Origin: Blastopirellula marina
GTDB lineage: Bacteria; Planctomycetota; Planctomycetia; Pirellulales; Pirellulaceae
Assembly (NCBI RefSeq): GCF_002967715.1
Contig: NZ_PUIA01000016.1
Coordinates: 558,001 to 622,000 of the forward strand
Direction: 5' to 3'
Length of the DNA stretch: 64,000 nt
The position numbers were made by a program, and so were the translations under genes. Position 1 is the stretch's first letter. Each line of letters starts with the position of its first letter. Of the stretch, positions 25,807-34,044 are shown one piece after another. The notes beneath the pieces are model-generated. The model saw only the letters and a list, made by a program, of their open reading frames with translations. It was not told the DNA's origin and did no database searches.

Positions 25807-27234
25807 CTACTCTTTTCCCAGTCCCCAGAGCATTCGCGAGAGCAAGCTGACGGGTAGATCGGCATCGCCGACCGGCTCGTGGTAGTCGTACTTGCGGAGA
25901 ATGGCTTCCGCAGCGAGGTAGCCACTGCGGACAGCTCCTTCCATGGTGGAAGGCCAGCCGGTCTTCGTCCAATCGCCAGCCAGAGCCAGGCCTGGCAAGA
26001 TGGTTCCTTGAGTCGGTCGAAGTCCTTCCATCGAAGGGGTCGCGGCGAACACGGCCTGCTTTTCGGTCACTACCTGGTAGTCGAGCAGGTAGGGGGCCGG
26101 CGAAGACCCAAACGCCCCGACCAACTCGCCCAGGACATGCCGAGAGAGTTCGTCGTGCTTCACACCGGCCAAGTCTTGCGAAGCACTGATGACGACCTGG
26201 TAGTAGTGACCAGTCGTTTCTTTGAACTGCCGGGCCCCATGGTTGAATACCCATTGGCTGGTCCGATCCAGCAGTACCGCATGCGGCAATTTGGTTAGCG
26301 GGCGGTCAAGCCAAAGATGAACGCTAGAAATGGGAGACGAATCAATCTCGTCCACGTTGTCTAGCTTCGGCATCAGGTTCTTGAGGATGGGGGAGAAAAG
26401 CTTAGGGGACTGATGCCAGGGGACGGCCGAAATGAAGTTCTCGAACGTTGCCTCATTGCCTTGGCCGAAGCGAACGTTGAATCGCGAATTGAAGTAGGCC
26501 ACTTGCCGAACTGGCGTTTGCCGGTGGAAGCGAACGCCCCGTTCTCCCAGTTTTTGCGCGGCCTGAACGTCGAAGACATCTTGCAGTGGAATCCGCGGCA
26601 CATAGATCTGGTAGGCACGCCGATGCCGCAGGAAACCATCGACAAAGACCTTACGTGCCGCGACGAACGAAACTTCGGTCAGTGGTGCGCCCAAGGCACT
26701 CACCAACACGATTTCCCAGAAGCGACGAATGGCGGCCTCGGACTGAAGTTGCTCGACCAACCAGTCGTGCATCTTCCAGCCAGCATACTTTTCGACGGCG
26801 GATGGTGGAGCCATTTCCCACAGGGCTGCTGCGATCCGCTTCTGATCTGGCTTGGAAAGGTAGGATTGACGACGAAACGCGCCTGCCAAATGCATGGGGG
26901 CCGGCAGCCAACTGCTGGCTTCAAACGGATGTGCCTGACCGTCGCCGTCGATAAAGTGCAGCCGCGTGTCGCGGCGGAAGCAATCTTCCAGGTCCAGACG
27001 CTCGCAAAGTCCCAGGAAGTTCGTACAGCACCCCATTGCGACATGCTGACAACGATCGATTAACGACGGATGTTCCGGATCGCGATAGGCTCCGGCACGT
27101 CCTCCCAGCGATCGCTTGGCCTCGAACAGGTGAATCTCGAAGGGAAATCGCGAAAGCGCCTCGGCGACAGCGATGCCTGCCAACCCACCCCCGACGATGG
27201 CGACGCGTTGGCCGCGCATGGAGCTGACATCCAC
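25807..27234 (-). CDS. hpnE: Hydroxysqualene dehydroxylase HpnE
   Basis: HpnE is the FAD-dependent enzyme that converts hydroxysqualene to squalene, the last step of the HpnCDE route. The FAD-binding motif is AIVGGGLAGIAVAEAL (GGGLAG at 15-20), followed by EAKRSLGGRAGAY and, near the C-terminus, LALAGDWTKTGWPSTMEGAV, both typical of squalene-associated amine-oxidase-fold desaturases. GTG at 27232-27234 is preferred because it overlaps the hpnD stop (TAGTG) and GAGG lies 7 bases upstream, giving 475 residues; an ATG at 27219 is the alternative. Third gene of hpnC-hpnD-hpnE. Confidence 0.92.
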   Translation of the reverse strand: MDVSSMRGQRVAIVGGGLAGIAVAEALSRFPFEIHLFEAKRSLGGRAGAYRDPEHPSLIDRCQHVAMGCCTNFLGLCERLDLEDCFRRDTRLHFIDGDGQAHPFEASSWLPAPMHLAGAFRRQSYLSKPDQKRIAAALWEMAPPSAVEKYAGWKMHDWLVEQLQSEAAIRRFWEIVLVSALGAPLTEVSFVAARKVFVDGFLRHRRAYQIYVPRIPLQDVFDVQAAQKLGERGVRFHRQTPVRQVAYFNSRFNVRFGQGNEATFENFISAVPWHQSPKLFSPILKNLMPKLDNVDEIDSSPISSVHLWLDRPLTKLPHAVLLDRTSQWVFNHGARQFKETTGHYYQVVISASQDLAGVKHDELSRHVLGELVGAFGSSPAPYLLDYQVVTEKQAVFAATPSMEGLRPTQGTILPGLALAGDWTKTGWPSTMEGAVRSGYLAAEAILRKYDYHEPVGDADLPVSLLSRMLWGLGKE

Positions 27235-28118
27235 TACGGAACCTCCACTTTCAGAGGTTCTCTCGATCCCAAGGGGATCCGCGACATGGCCAGTCGGGCA
27301 AACAATTTCACTTTGCGCCACGAACCGACCTGAATCTTCCGCCGCAGCACATCCCCGGGGCTGCGAGCAATCTGCTTGAGCAGATCGTGGTACGTCTCGG
27401 TCATGGCGTCGAAGATTCGCCGGCCATCGGGATGAAGATCGTGGCGCAGGTCTTTGGCTTTGGTGAAAAGCTTTTCGGCTCGATCGATTTCAAATCGCAT
27501 CAGGGGCTCGAAGCCGGGGGAGTGCTGCCCCTTCAGGAGCGACTCTTCGGACACGTCAAACCGCTGAAGGTCGTCAAGCGGAACGTAGATGCGTCCACGC
27601 AGGGCGTCTTCGTGAATATCGCGAAGGATGTTGGTCAATTGAAACGCAACCCCAGCCGCAATGGCGGCTTCTCGATCGAAATTCGGACGAATGCCCCAGA
27701 TCGGTAAGCAACTCAAGCCAATCGCCGACGCAACCTGGTAGCAGTAGTGATGAAGTTCGTCGAAGTCGGTAAAGCGAGTTCGCGTCAGGTCGCTGGCCAC
27801 ACCGTCGATTGATTCCAGGAAATATTGCTCGGGGATCTCATATCGGCGAATCGTATCGGCCAGGGCCGGCAAACGGGGATCGTTGAAGCTTCCCTGCATG
27901 GCCAGGTGGAATTGGTCTCGCCATGAATTCAGACTGGCTGCCTGATCTGAACCTTCCTCATCTGCCAGGTCGTCGGTATGCCGGAAGAACGCATATAAGG
28001 CATACATGGCCTGCCGTTTCTCTCGGGGAAGGAACCAGAAAGAGAGCAGGAAGTTGGAGCCAGACTGCTGGGAAAACTGGCGGCACAGGGCGTAGCTGTC
28101 GGAAAGGCTTGTGGTCAT
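27234..28118 (-). CDS. hpnD: Presqualene diphosphate synthase HpnD
   Basis: HpnD condenses two farnesyl diphosphates to presqualene diphosphate. The 294-residue protein has the trans-isoprenyl synthase layout: SNFLLSFWFLPREKRQAMYA, the first Asp-rich motif DDLADE at 49-54, and the second around QLTNILRDIHEDALRGRIYV. Its ATG overlaps the hpnC stop by 4 bases (ATGA) and its stop overlaps the hpnE start, so the three genes are translated as one block. Membrane-associated cytoplasmic enzyme. HpnC and HpnD are homologous; the R-Q-A-M-Y-A-L-Y-A-F form and gene order support HpnD here. Confidence 0.92.
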   Translation of the reverse strand: MTTSLSDSYALCRQFSQQSGSNFLLSFWFLPREKRQAMYALYAFFRHTDDLADEEGSDQAASLNSWRDQFHLAMQGSFNDPRLPALADTIRRYEIPEQYFLESIDGVASDLTRTRFTDFDELHHYCYQVASAIGLSCLPIWGIRPNFDREAAIAAGVAFQLTNILRDIHEDALRGRIYVPLDDLQRFDVSEESLLKGQHSPGFEPLMRFEIDRAEKLFTKAKDLRHDLHPDGRRIFDAMTETYHDLLKQIARSPGDVLRRKIQVGSWRKVKLFARLAMSRIPLGSREPLKVEVP

Positions 28119-29062
28119 GCCGGCACCTCGTAGGAATCGGCACGGAACTGCTTGTTACGGACGCGGATCTCCCACCAGGCCTGAGCCAGCAATTTGACCT
28201 TGGTCCCTTTGCCGACTTTCGGACGGTGGCTCCACGTGTCGAAACGCTGTTGGCGAATCTGCCGCAGGATTGTTTGCCCTCCTCGGATGAACAGGGCGAT
28301 GTCGACTTTCAACTTAGAAGGGAAGAAGTCGACAATCGGTTCGCCGGAAGCCAAGAGTTGTTCGGCGCGGCGGACTTCAAACTCAATCAGTTCGCGAAAG
28401 GCATCTTGTTCTGCACAGGCGGGCATGTCGTCAATCGAAAGGCCAAACCGCTGAAAGTCTTCTGCCGGGATATAGATGCGTCCCTTGTCGAAGTCGCGGC
28501 GGACATCTTGCCAGAAGTTGGCCAGTTGCAGCCCAGTGCATACCCGGTCGGAATAGACGACCGCTTCGGGGGAGTAACAGTGCCCCAGATACATCACCAG
28601 GCGTCCCACGGGGTCGGCGGAGTTACGGCAATAGGCCAGGAGCTCTCGGTAGGTGTTATACCGCTTCTTGGTCTGATCCTGGCGGAACGCAATAAGCAGG
28701 TTACGGAGTGGGGTGATGGGAATCTTGAATTCTCGAATCGTACGCTTCAACGCGACGAATACCGGATGGTGGGCATCCTCTTGGTAACACGATTCGAGCT
28801 GTTCTTCCCACCAGGCCAACAGCTTAAGCCCCTGGGCATCGGTGGTGGTTTCGTCCGCCAGGTCATCCGCCCAGCGGCAATAGGCGTAGATGGCAGCAAA
28901 GTGGGGATGAAGCTCGGTGGGCAGAAACCAGCTAATGACCGAGAAGTTTTCGTACGACTGGGCCGTCAGGTCCTGGCAATACGAATAGGCGTCGCTCGTG
29001 CTGGGGGTTTGCCAACTGGCGGTAGGTCCATAGTTTGCCAGTTGATACTGAAAAGGAGTCAC
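28115..29062 (-). CDS. hpnC: Hydroxysqualene synthase HpnC
   Basis: HpnC converts presqualene diphosphate to hydroxysqualene. The protein carries ENFSVISWFLPTELHPHFAA, the first Asp-rich motif DDLADE at about 66-71 and the second ANFWQDVRRDFDKGRIYI. The family core begins around SDAYSYC. GTG at 29060-29062 (MTPFQYQLANYG) gives 315 residues, a little over the usual size; a TTG at 29137 would add 25 unlikely residues, and neither has a clear ribosome site. First gene of the squalene operon, divergent from ispH, with a perfect inverted repeat at 29111-29132 in between. Confidence 0.9.
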   Translation of the reverse strand: MTPFQYQLANYGPTASWQTPSTSDAYSYCQDLTAQSYENFSVISWFLPTELHPHFAAIYAYCRWADDLADETTTDAQGLKLLAWWEEQLESCYQEDAHHPVFVALKRTIREFKIPITPLRNLLIAFRQDQTKKRYNTYRELLAYCRNSADPVGRLVMYLGHCYSPEAVVYSDRVCTGLQLANFWQDVRRDFDKGRIYIPAEDFQRFGLSIDDMPACAEQDAFRELIEFEVRRAEQLLASGEPIVDFFPSKLKVDIALFIRGGQTILRQIRQQRFDTWSHRPKVGKGTKVKLLAQAWWEIRVRNKQFRADSYEVPA

Positions 29063-29110
29063 GAGATATCCGGGAAAGCTGGTAGTGTTGCGGCAAAAGT
29101 AGTATCGGCG

Positions 29111-29132
29111 GTTTGCAAAGGAGATTGCAAAC
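29111..29132. promoter_or_regulatory. Perfect inverted repeat, possible operator
   Basis: GTTTGCAA and TTGCAAAC, 8-base perfect arms around a 6-base spacer, lie between divergent hpnC and ispH. A further GCAAATTTTGC palindrome follows at about 29134-29144. The location would let one regulator control isoprenoid supply and squalene synthesis together. Confidence 0.45.
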
Positions 29133-29271
29133 TGCAAATTTTGCGGAATTTCGAGTCAAAGGAAAGTCCGTTTTCCTCGGGGGGAGTGCTGGCATCGGCT
29201 TCAGGCGGCTGCCCTAGGCCCTACTGAGGGGTTGCGGTAAGATGCAGGGTATGGAGGAGGTTTCCAGACCA

Positions 29272-30210
29272 ATGAAAGTGATTTTAGCAAGTCCACGCGG
29301 GTTTTGTGCGGGGGTGAACATGGCGATTGAGTGCCTTGACTTGGCGCTCAAGACGTTTGGTGCTCCTGTCTACGTTTATCACGAGATCGTCCATAATAAG
29401 TACGTCGTCGAGACCTTCAAAAAGAAGGGCGCTATTTTCGTCGACGACGTGCAGGAAGTCCCTTCCAAATCGATCCTGCTATTCAGCGCCCATGGCGTCT
29501 CGCCAGAGATTCGCAAAGCGGCCAAGGAACGCGACTTAACCGCGATCGATGCGACCTGCCCGTTGGTGACTAAGGTCCACCTGGAAGCGATCAAATTCGC
29601 CAAGCTGGGTTATACGATCTGCCTGATCGGTCACGAAGGGCACGACGAAGTGATCGGCACGATGGGGGAAGCCCCCGAGGCGATCGTCCTGGTTGAGACG
29701 GAGAGCGATGTCGACCAGTTGGAAATCGCCGATCCCGAAAGGCTGGCATACCTCACCCAAACGACCCTCTCGGTCGACGATGCGACACGGATCATCAACC
29801 GACTCAAAGAGCGGTTCCCGTCCATCAAAGGCCCACCTAAGGCCGACATCTGCTACGCAACCCAGAACCGCCAGGAAGCTGTGCGGATTCTGGGGACCGA
29901 AGCACAACTGGTGCTGGTGCTTGGCAGCCAGAATAGCTCGAACAGTCAGCGTCTGAAGGAACTCGCTCAAGAGAGTGGAACCCCTGGCTATCTGATCGAT
30001 GGTGCCAGCGACATCCGGCCCGAGTGGTTCGATGGCGTGGAAGGGGTGCTGGTAACCGCTGGGGCGAGTGCCCCTGAGGATGTCGTTCAAGAGTGTCTCG
30101 ATTACCTGGTCGAGAAGTTCGACGCCAAAATCGAAACACGCAGCATCCGAGAAGAAGAAGTTCATTTCCCGCTGCCGAAAGAACTTCGTAAGCTGGTTCA
30201 GCTTAATTAG
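29272..30210 (+). CDS. ispH: 4-hydroxy-3-methylbut-2-enyl diphosphate reductase IspH
   Basis: IspH (LytB) is the last enzyme of the MEP pathway, reducing HMBPP to IPP and DMAPP with a [4Fe-4S] cluster. The three cluster cysteines are in PRGFCAGVN (Cys12), DATCPLV and DICYATQNRQ, and the active-site motifs HEIVHNKYV, FSAHGVSP and GHEGHDEV are intact. ATG 29272 is preferred: GGAGGAGG lies 11 bases upstream and it yields the canonical MKVILASPRGFCAG start, 312 residues. An in-frame ATG further upstream would give a non-family extension. It is divergent from the hpnC operon that uses its products and ends with a clean terminator. Confidence 0.97.
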   Translation: MKVILASPRGFCAGVNMAIECLDLALKTFGAPVYVYHEIVHNKYVVETFKKKGAIFVDDVQEVPSKSILLFSAHGVSPEIRKAAKERDLTAIDATCPLVTKVHLEAIKFAKLGYTICLIGHEGHDEVIGTMGEAPEAIVLVETESDVDQLEIADPERLAYLTQTTLSVDDATRIINRLKERFPSIKGPPKADICYATQNRQEAVRILGTEAQLVLVLGSQNSSNSQRLKELAQESGTPGYLIDGASDIRPEWFDGVEGVLVTAGASAPEDVVQECLDYLVEKFDAKIETRSIREEEVHFPLPKELRKLVQLN

Positions 30211-30241
30211 GAGCTCGCGACTAACAGCGATAAGAACAAAG

Positions 30242-30273
30242 AAAGCCACGGAAGTGCAATCCGTGGCTTTTTC
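30242..30273 (+). terminator. Rho-independent terminator of ispH
   Basis: AAAGCCACGG / CCGTGGCTTT, a perfect 10-bp stem with a 9-base loop, followed by T residues, 30 bases past the ispH stop. Confidence 0.9.
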
Positions 30274-30298
30274 ATTGTGTGTTATCGCTATCGTGATC

Positions 30299-31522
30299 TT
30301 ACTCGCTGCGCTTCACTGGCCAGCGCTCTGGTAGCTCTTGGATCTGGAAGTTGCGGAAGAGAACGTCGGTCGTCGGGTCGTGCCCCTGGAGGATGATACT
30401 GCCAGCTTCCAGACGCAGGCCTTTGCGTGGGTTGGCATCGGGCTTGCGCTGGTCGGTCCAGTCGGTGACCTGGAAACCGTTGACCCAAACCGAGATATGG
30501 GCACCTTCGGCGATCAGCGTCTTGGTCAGCCACTGGTTATCCTTGCTGACCACCTTTCGGGCAACCGTGCGGCGGAAGATTGCTCCTGTGCCGCTATCAA
30601 CGGGCTTGGTCGGGTCATCCCCTTCAATGCCGTTATGGATCTGGCTTTCGTAGCCCATCATCTTGTCGCCAGGGATACTGCGGAAGAAGAGGCCAGAGTT
30701 CAGGTTCTCGGCGTTGGTTTTGGCATTCATTTGCAGAACGAAATTGGCGTACAGCCCTTCGGTTTCCAGTTGGCCGGGGCCGTCCTGGGCATGGATGGCA
30801 CCTTCTTCCGTGACGTCGAATTTCGTGACCATCTCGGGGTACTGTTTCCACCCGGTCAGGTCTTTGCCGTTGAAGATCGATTTCAGGCCGAGTGGTTTCA
30901 GGCTGATGTTGCGGAACTGGATCTTCCCTTCGTTGTGCTGCAGCCCGATAAAGCCTTTGCCTAGGTAGTCTTTGTCTTCCAAAGTCGAAACCACCTCGCC
31001 ATCCAGTTTCACTTCCAGGACGGGGCCTTGGACACGGACTTCAAACGTATGCCACTCACCAGGCTGGCAATCGGGCGTGACCTTTTCGCGGGCGACAAAA
31101 CTGCCGGTGGGAAAGGAATTCGAGGGAGGGGCGATGTTGAGCTCGTAGCAATCGTACGAGGGGCTCTTGGGCCTCGGTGACGTTCGCAGGAAGATGCCAC
31201 TGTTGGTGTTCTCTTCGGCCAGGAAATCGGCTCGCAGGATATAGTCGGCAAACTGGGTTGTCGTGCAGAGCAAGCCGATCTCACCGTCGGTGGCCTGAAT
31301 GGTTCCGTCAACGACTTTCCAGTCGGTCTTGGTCACCTGATTCCAGCCGAAAAGGGTTTCTCCATCGAACAGGGAGATCCAACCATCTTCAATCTCTTCG
31401 GGTGTAAGCCCTGGCGTTTGAGCGAACAGGCTAGCGACCGGCATGGTCCAACCCATGACCAGCGTCAGGAGCAGGAGCGAAATATTGTGAGATTTAGGGC
31501 GCTCTCGATGATCGAATGGCAT
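30299..31522 (-). CDS. Secreted protein with two DUF1080 (3-keto-disaccharide hydrolase) domains
   Basis: A 407-residue exported protein. The N-terminus has a basic stretch then a hydrophobic signal segment ending VASLFAQT. Two copies of the concanavalin-like DUF1080 domain follow: the first begins GWISLFDGETLFGWNQ (about residue 48) and the second KSIFNGKDLTGWKQYP (about 215). Both contain the matching NSGIFLRT / NSGLFFRS strand and a closing FRNISLK / FRNFQIQ strand. DUF1080 proteins bind or hydrolyse carbohydrates, some shown to act on 3-keto-glycosides, and are greatly expanded in planctomycetes. The doubled arrangement implies internal duplication. It ends convergently with ispH across the terminator. 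Confidence 0.88.
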   Translation of the reverse strand: MPFDHRERPKSHNISLLLLTLVMGWTMPVASLFAQTPGLTPEEIEDGWISLFDGETLFGWNQVTKTDWKVVDGTIQATDGEIGLLCTTTQFADYILRADFLAEENTNSGIFLRTSPRPKSPSYDCYELNIAPPSNSFPTGSFVAREKVTPDCQPGEWHTFEVRVQGPVLEVKLDGEVVSTLEDKDYLGKGFIGLQHNEGKIQFRNISLKPLGLKSIFNGKDLTGWKQYPEMVTKFDVTEEGAIHAQDGPGQLETEGLYANFVLQMNAKTNAENLNSGLFFRSIPGDKMMGYESQIHNGIEGDDPTKPVDSGTGAIFRRTVARKVVSKDNQWLTKTLIAEGAHISVWVNGFQVTDWTDQRKPDANPRKGLRLEAGSIILQGHDPTTDVLFRNFQIQELPERWPVKRSE

Positions 31523-31707
31523 AGCGTGAAATTCCTGGGCGGGAAATGAAGGACCTTAACTGGCGAATAGGTGGAACACTCTAACCTAAAGAAATCATTG
31601 AGGTTTGGGAAGATCCGCGGGGTTTGCTCTGGCGGTGGCGTAAGGTAGGTTAAAGAACCGTAGCAATGCGAGCGGCACTGAATTGCTCGCGACCTGGAGA
31701 ATGCGTC

Positions 31708-33615
31708 GTGGACGAGAAGCTATACCTACTATATTTCGCCGGCATCCTGGCCCTGGGCATCTCAGCTCAGTGGATCGCTTGGCGGCTGCGGCTTCCTTCC
31801 ATTTTGCTTCTACTTGGCTTCGGTTTTCTGGCCAGTTTTTTGCCGGAAGGCCCCGACGAGATCATCGGGCGCGAGGTCCTGTTTCCCATCGTCTCTCTCT
31901 CGGTGGCAGTGATTTTGTTTGAAGGAGGGATGAGCCTTCGTTTCGCGGAACTGCGTGAAGTGGGGCCGGCACTGGGGGGGCTGGTAACGATCGGGGCCCT
32001 GGTTGTTTGGGGCTTGGGTTCTCTTGCCGCGCACTATGTCGTTGGTTTTTCGCCAGCGATTTCTGCCGTGGTCGGTGCGATTGTGGTGGTGACCGGGCCT
32101 ACCGTGGTTGGTCCTCTGCTGAGTCACATCAGGCCGTCGCGAAAGATCGGCTCGCTGGCCAAGTGGGAAGGGATCGTGATCGACCCCATCGGCGCGGTGC
32201 TGGCAGTGCTCGTTTTCGAGTTCATCATGCAGACCGGCGAAGGAGCAACCTGGGCCACGCCGATGTGGTCGATCGCCAAGACGATCGGCGTTGGTGTGAT
32301 TCTCGGTGTCGTGACCGCCTACATGATGATCTTCGCGCTCAAGAGCTACTGGGTTCCAGACTTCCTGCACAACGCGTTCATCCTGGCTGTTTTGCTGGCC
32401 GTATTTGCGATCTCGAATTACATCCAGTCCGAGTCCGGCCTATTAACGGTTACCGTGCTGGGCCTGTTGATGGCCAATCAGAAGCATATTCCCGTTCGGC
32501 ATATCTTCGAGTTCAAAGAGAACCTCCGAGTTTTGTTGATCTCGTGTTTGTTCATTGTTTTGGCCGCACGAATTTCCCTCGGAACACTTCTCGGAGTGGG
32601 CTGGACCGGTTTGCTGTTTGTGGCGGTGCTGATTGTCATCGTGCGTCCCGCTTCGGTTTTTCTTTCGACTCTGGGCAGCAGTCTGAATTGGCGGGAAAAG
32701 GTTTTTCTTTGTTTTATGGCCCCTCGCGGGATCGTCGCTGCCGCGGTCGGTTCGATTTTCTCCTTTGAACTGGTTCACCATGCCGAGAATTTAAATCTCA
32801 GTGAAATCGGTGGTACGTCCGAAGGTGCCCTCGTGGTGCCGGTCGTGTTTATGGTGATCGTGGGGACGGTCACGTTTTACGGTCTGACGGCCGCGCCGGT
32901 TGCCCGTTGGCTGGGACTTGCCAGTCCAGCTCCGCAAGGTGTGCTCATTGCCGGGGCGGATCGCTGGATTCGCGAACTTGCTGTGGTGATCAAGAGTGCC
33001 GGCTTTCACGTGATGCTGGTAGATACCAATTTCCGTAACATTACCGCGGCACGCATGCAGAATCTGCCTGCCCAGTGTGCAAGTATCCTCTCGGACTTTG
33101 TCAGCGAGGAACTCAATCTGGGTGGGATCGGGCGTCTGTTGGCTGCCACCCCGAACGACGAGGTTAACTCATTGGCGTGCATGGAGTTTACCCATCTGTT
33201 CGGTCGGAAAGAGGTCTACCAGACGAGCCCGTGGGATTCCGGTTCCGGTAAACGGCAGTCGGTTTCGGATCACCTGCGTGGGCGTGTGATCTTTGGGCAT
33301 GGTCTCGACTTCTACAAAATCGCGCGACGCGTGACGGCAGGGGCCCAGTTCAAGAAGACCACGATCACCGAGGAATTCACCTACCACGATTTTCAGCAAA
33401 CCCATGGCGAGTCGGCCACACTGTTGTTTGTGATTCCCGAGCCCAACCGGCTCAGGATCGTGACGGCCGACGATAGCTTCGTGCCTAAGGCCGGGCAAAC
33501 GATCATTGCCTTGATTGATCCGCGCACCGAACCGATTAAGCCTCCAGCAAAGGCCGACGATTCAGGTTCTAGCAATCCGGTAGAATCGCCAGCGAAATCT
33601 GTGGAGTCGGAATAG
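31708..33615 (+). CDS. CPA1-type cation/proton antiporter with C-terminal nucleotide-binding-like domain
   Basis: A 635-residue protein. The first 400 residues hold about twelve membrane helices of the Na+/H+ exchanger fold, including VILFEGGMSLRFAELREVG, VVVTGPTVVGPLL and WEGIVIDPIGAVLAVLVFEF, where the acidic residues of the transport site lie. A Rossmann-like segment starts VLIAGADRWIRELA and resembles the RCK/TrkA-N domains that gate transporters with NAD(H) or nucleotides. The tail is polar. GTG at 31708 is preferred (GGAG 9 bases upstream) over an ATG at 31666. The last 47 bases overlap the convergent gene at 33569. Confidence 0.88.
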   Translation: MDEKLYLLYFAGILALGISAQWIAWRLRLPSILLLLGFGFLASFLPEGPDEIIGREVLFPIVSLSVAVILFEGGMSLRFAELREVGPALGGLVTIGALVVWGLGSLAAHYVVGFSPAISAVVGAIVVVTGPTVVGPLLSHIRPSRKIGSLAKWEGIVIDPIGAVLAVLVFEFIMQTGEGATWATPMWSIAKTIGVGVILGVVTAYMMIFALKSYWVPDFLHNAFILAVLLAVFAISNYIQSESGLLTVTVLGLLMANQKHIPVRHIFEFKENLRVLLISCLFIVLAARISLGTLLGVGWTGLLFVAVLIVIVRPASVFLSTLGSSLNWREKVFLCFMAPRGIVAAAVGSIFSFELVHHAENLNLSEIGGTSEGALVVPVVFMVIVGTVTFYGLTAAPVARWLGLASPAPQGVLIAGADRWIRELAVVIKSAGFHVMLVDTNFRNITAARMQNLPAQCASILSDFVSEELNLGGIGRLLAATPNDEVNSLACMEFTHLFGRKEVYQTSPWDSGSGKRQSVSDHLRGRVIFGHGLDFYKIARRVTAGAQFKKTTITEEFTYHDFQQTHGESATLLFVIPEPNRLRIVTADDSFVPKAGQTIIALIDPRTEPIKPPAKADDSGSSNPVESPAKSVESE

Positions 33616-33967
33616 TCTTCTCGAGCGGTGCCAATGTCTTGATGGTGATCGTCAGGCGGCTTCGAGTGGCCAAATGTTCTTTCACATTCATGGCGTGTTG
33701 TTGGCTGACAGGGAATTCGCCGAGGCTCGTCTCGTCGATCTGGGCTGATCCTGCAAAGGGAAGGTCGATCAGGTGAAGCTGGACTCGGCTGCCATCGTCG
33801 ATGCCGGTGGGCCGATGGAACCAGCGTCGCAGGACAACTGCCTGCTCTTTGGCGGTTAGCAGAATCTGCGGCCAGGAGCCGGGTAGTTTGACACGAAGGG
33901 GCTCATTCTGGGCGTCGCTCGCCATCTCCCAGGGGCCATTGAGTCGGATAATGTAAGGCTCGGTCAT
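33569..33967 (-). CDS. Hypothetical protein, 132 aa
   Basis: Not recognised. The sequence starts MTEPYIIRLNGPWEMASD and is soluble, with several beta-like strands (RVQLHLIDLPFAGSAQID, SRLTITIKTLAPL), reminiscent of the sugar-binding jelly-roll domains at the start of glycoside hydrolase family 2 proteins, though far too short to be an enzyme. The 3' end overlaps the antiporter gene by 47 bases on the opposite strand. Upstream lies the terminator of the prepilin-like gene, so it must have its own promoter within about 75 bases. Probably real, because the frame has normal composition and a plausible start. Confidence 0.55.
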   Translation of the reverse strand: MTEPYIIRLNGPWEMASDAQNEPLRVKLPGSWPQILLTAKEQAVVLRRWFHRPTGIDDGSRVQLHLIDLPFAGSAQIDETSLGEFPVSQQHAMNVKEHLATRSRLTITIKTLAPLEKTIPTPQISLAILPDC

Positions 33968-33970
33968 AAG

Positions 33971-34007
33971 CAAAAAAAGAACGGGCACACTATGTCATGT
34001 GTGCCCG
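33971..34007 (-). terminator. Rho-independent terminator of the prepilin-like gene
   Basis: CGGGCACAC / GTGTGCCCG stem with an 8-base loop followed on the minus strand by TTCTTTTTTT. It separates the genes at 34045 and 33967. Confidence 0.9.
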
Positions 34008-34044
34008 CAATTGTTGAATGGAGAATGCTGGACGGCTACTTCCT

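Noticed and set aside
25724-26254. N-terminal extension of the small membrane gene
   Set aside because: The Arg/Gly/Pro-rich sequence overlaps hpnE in another frame; the membrane protein has a natural ATG at 25723.
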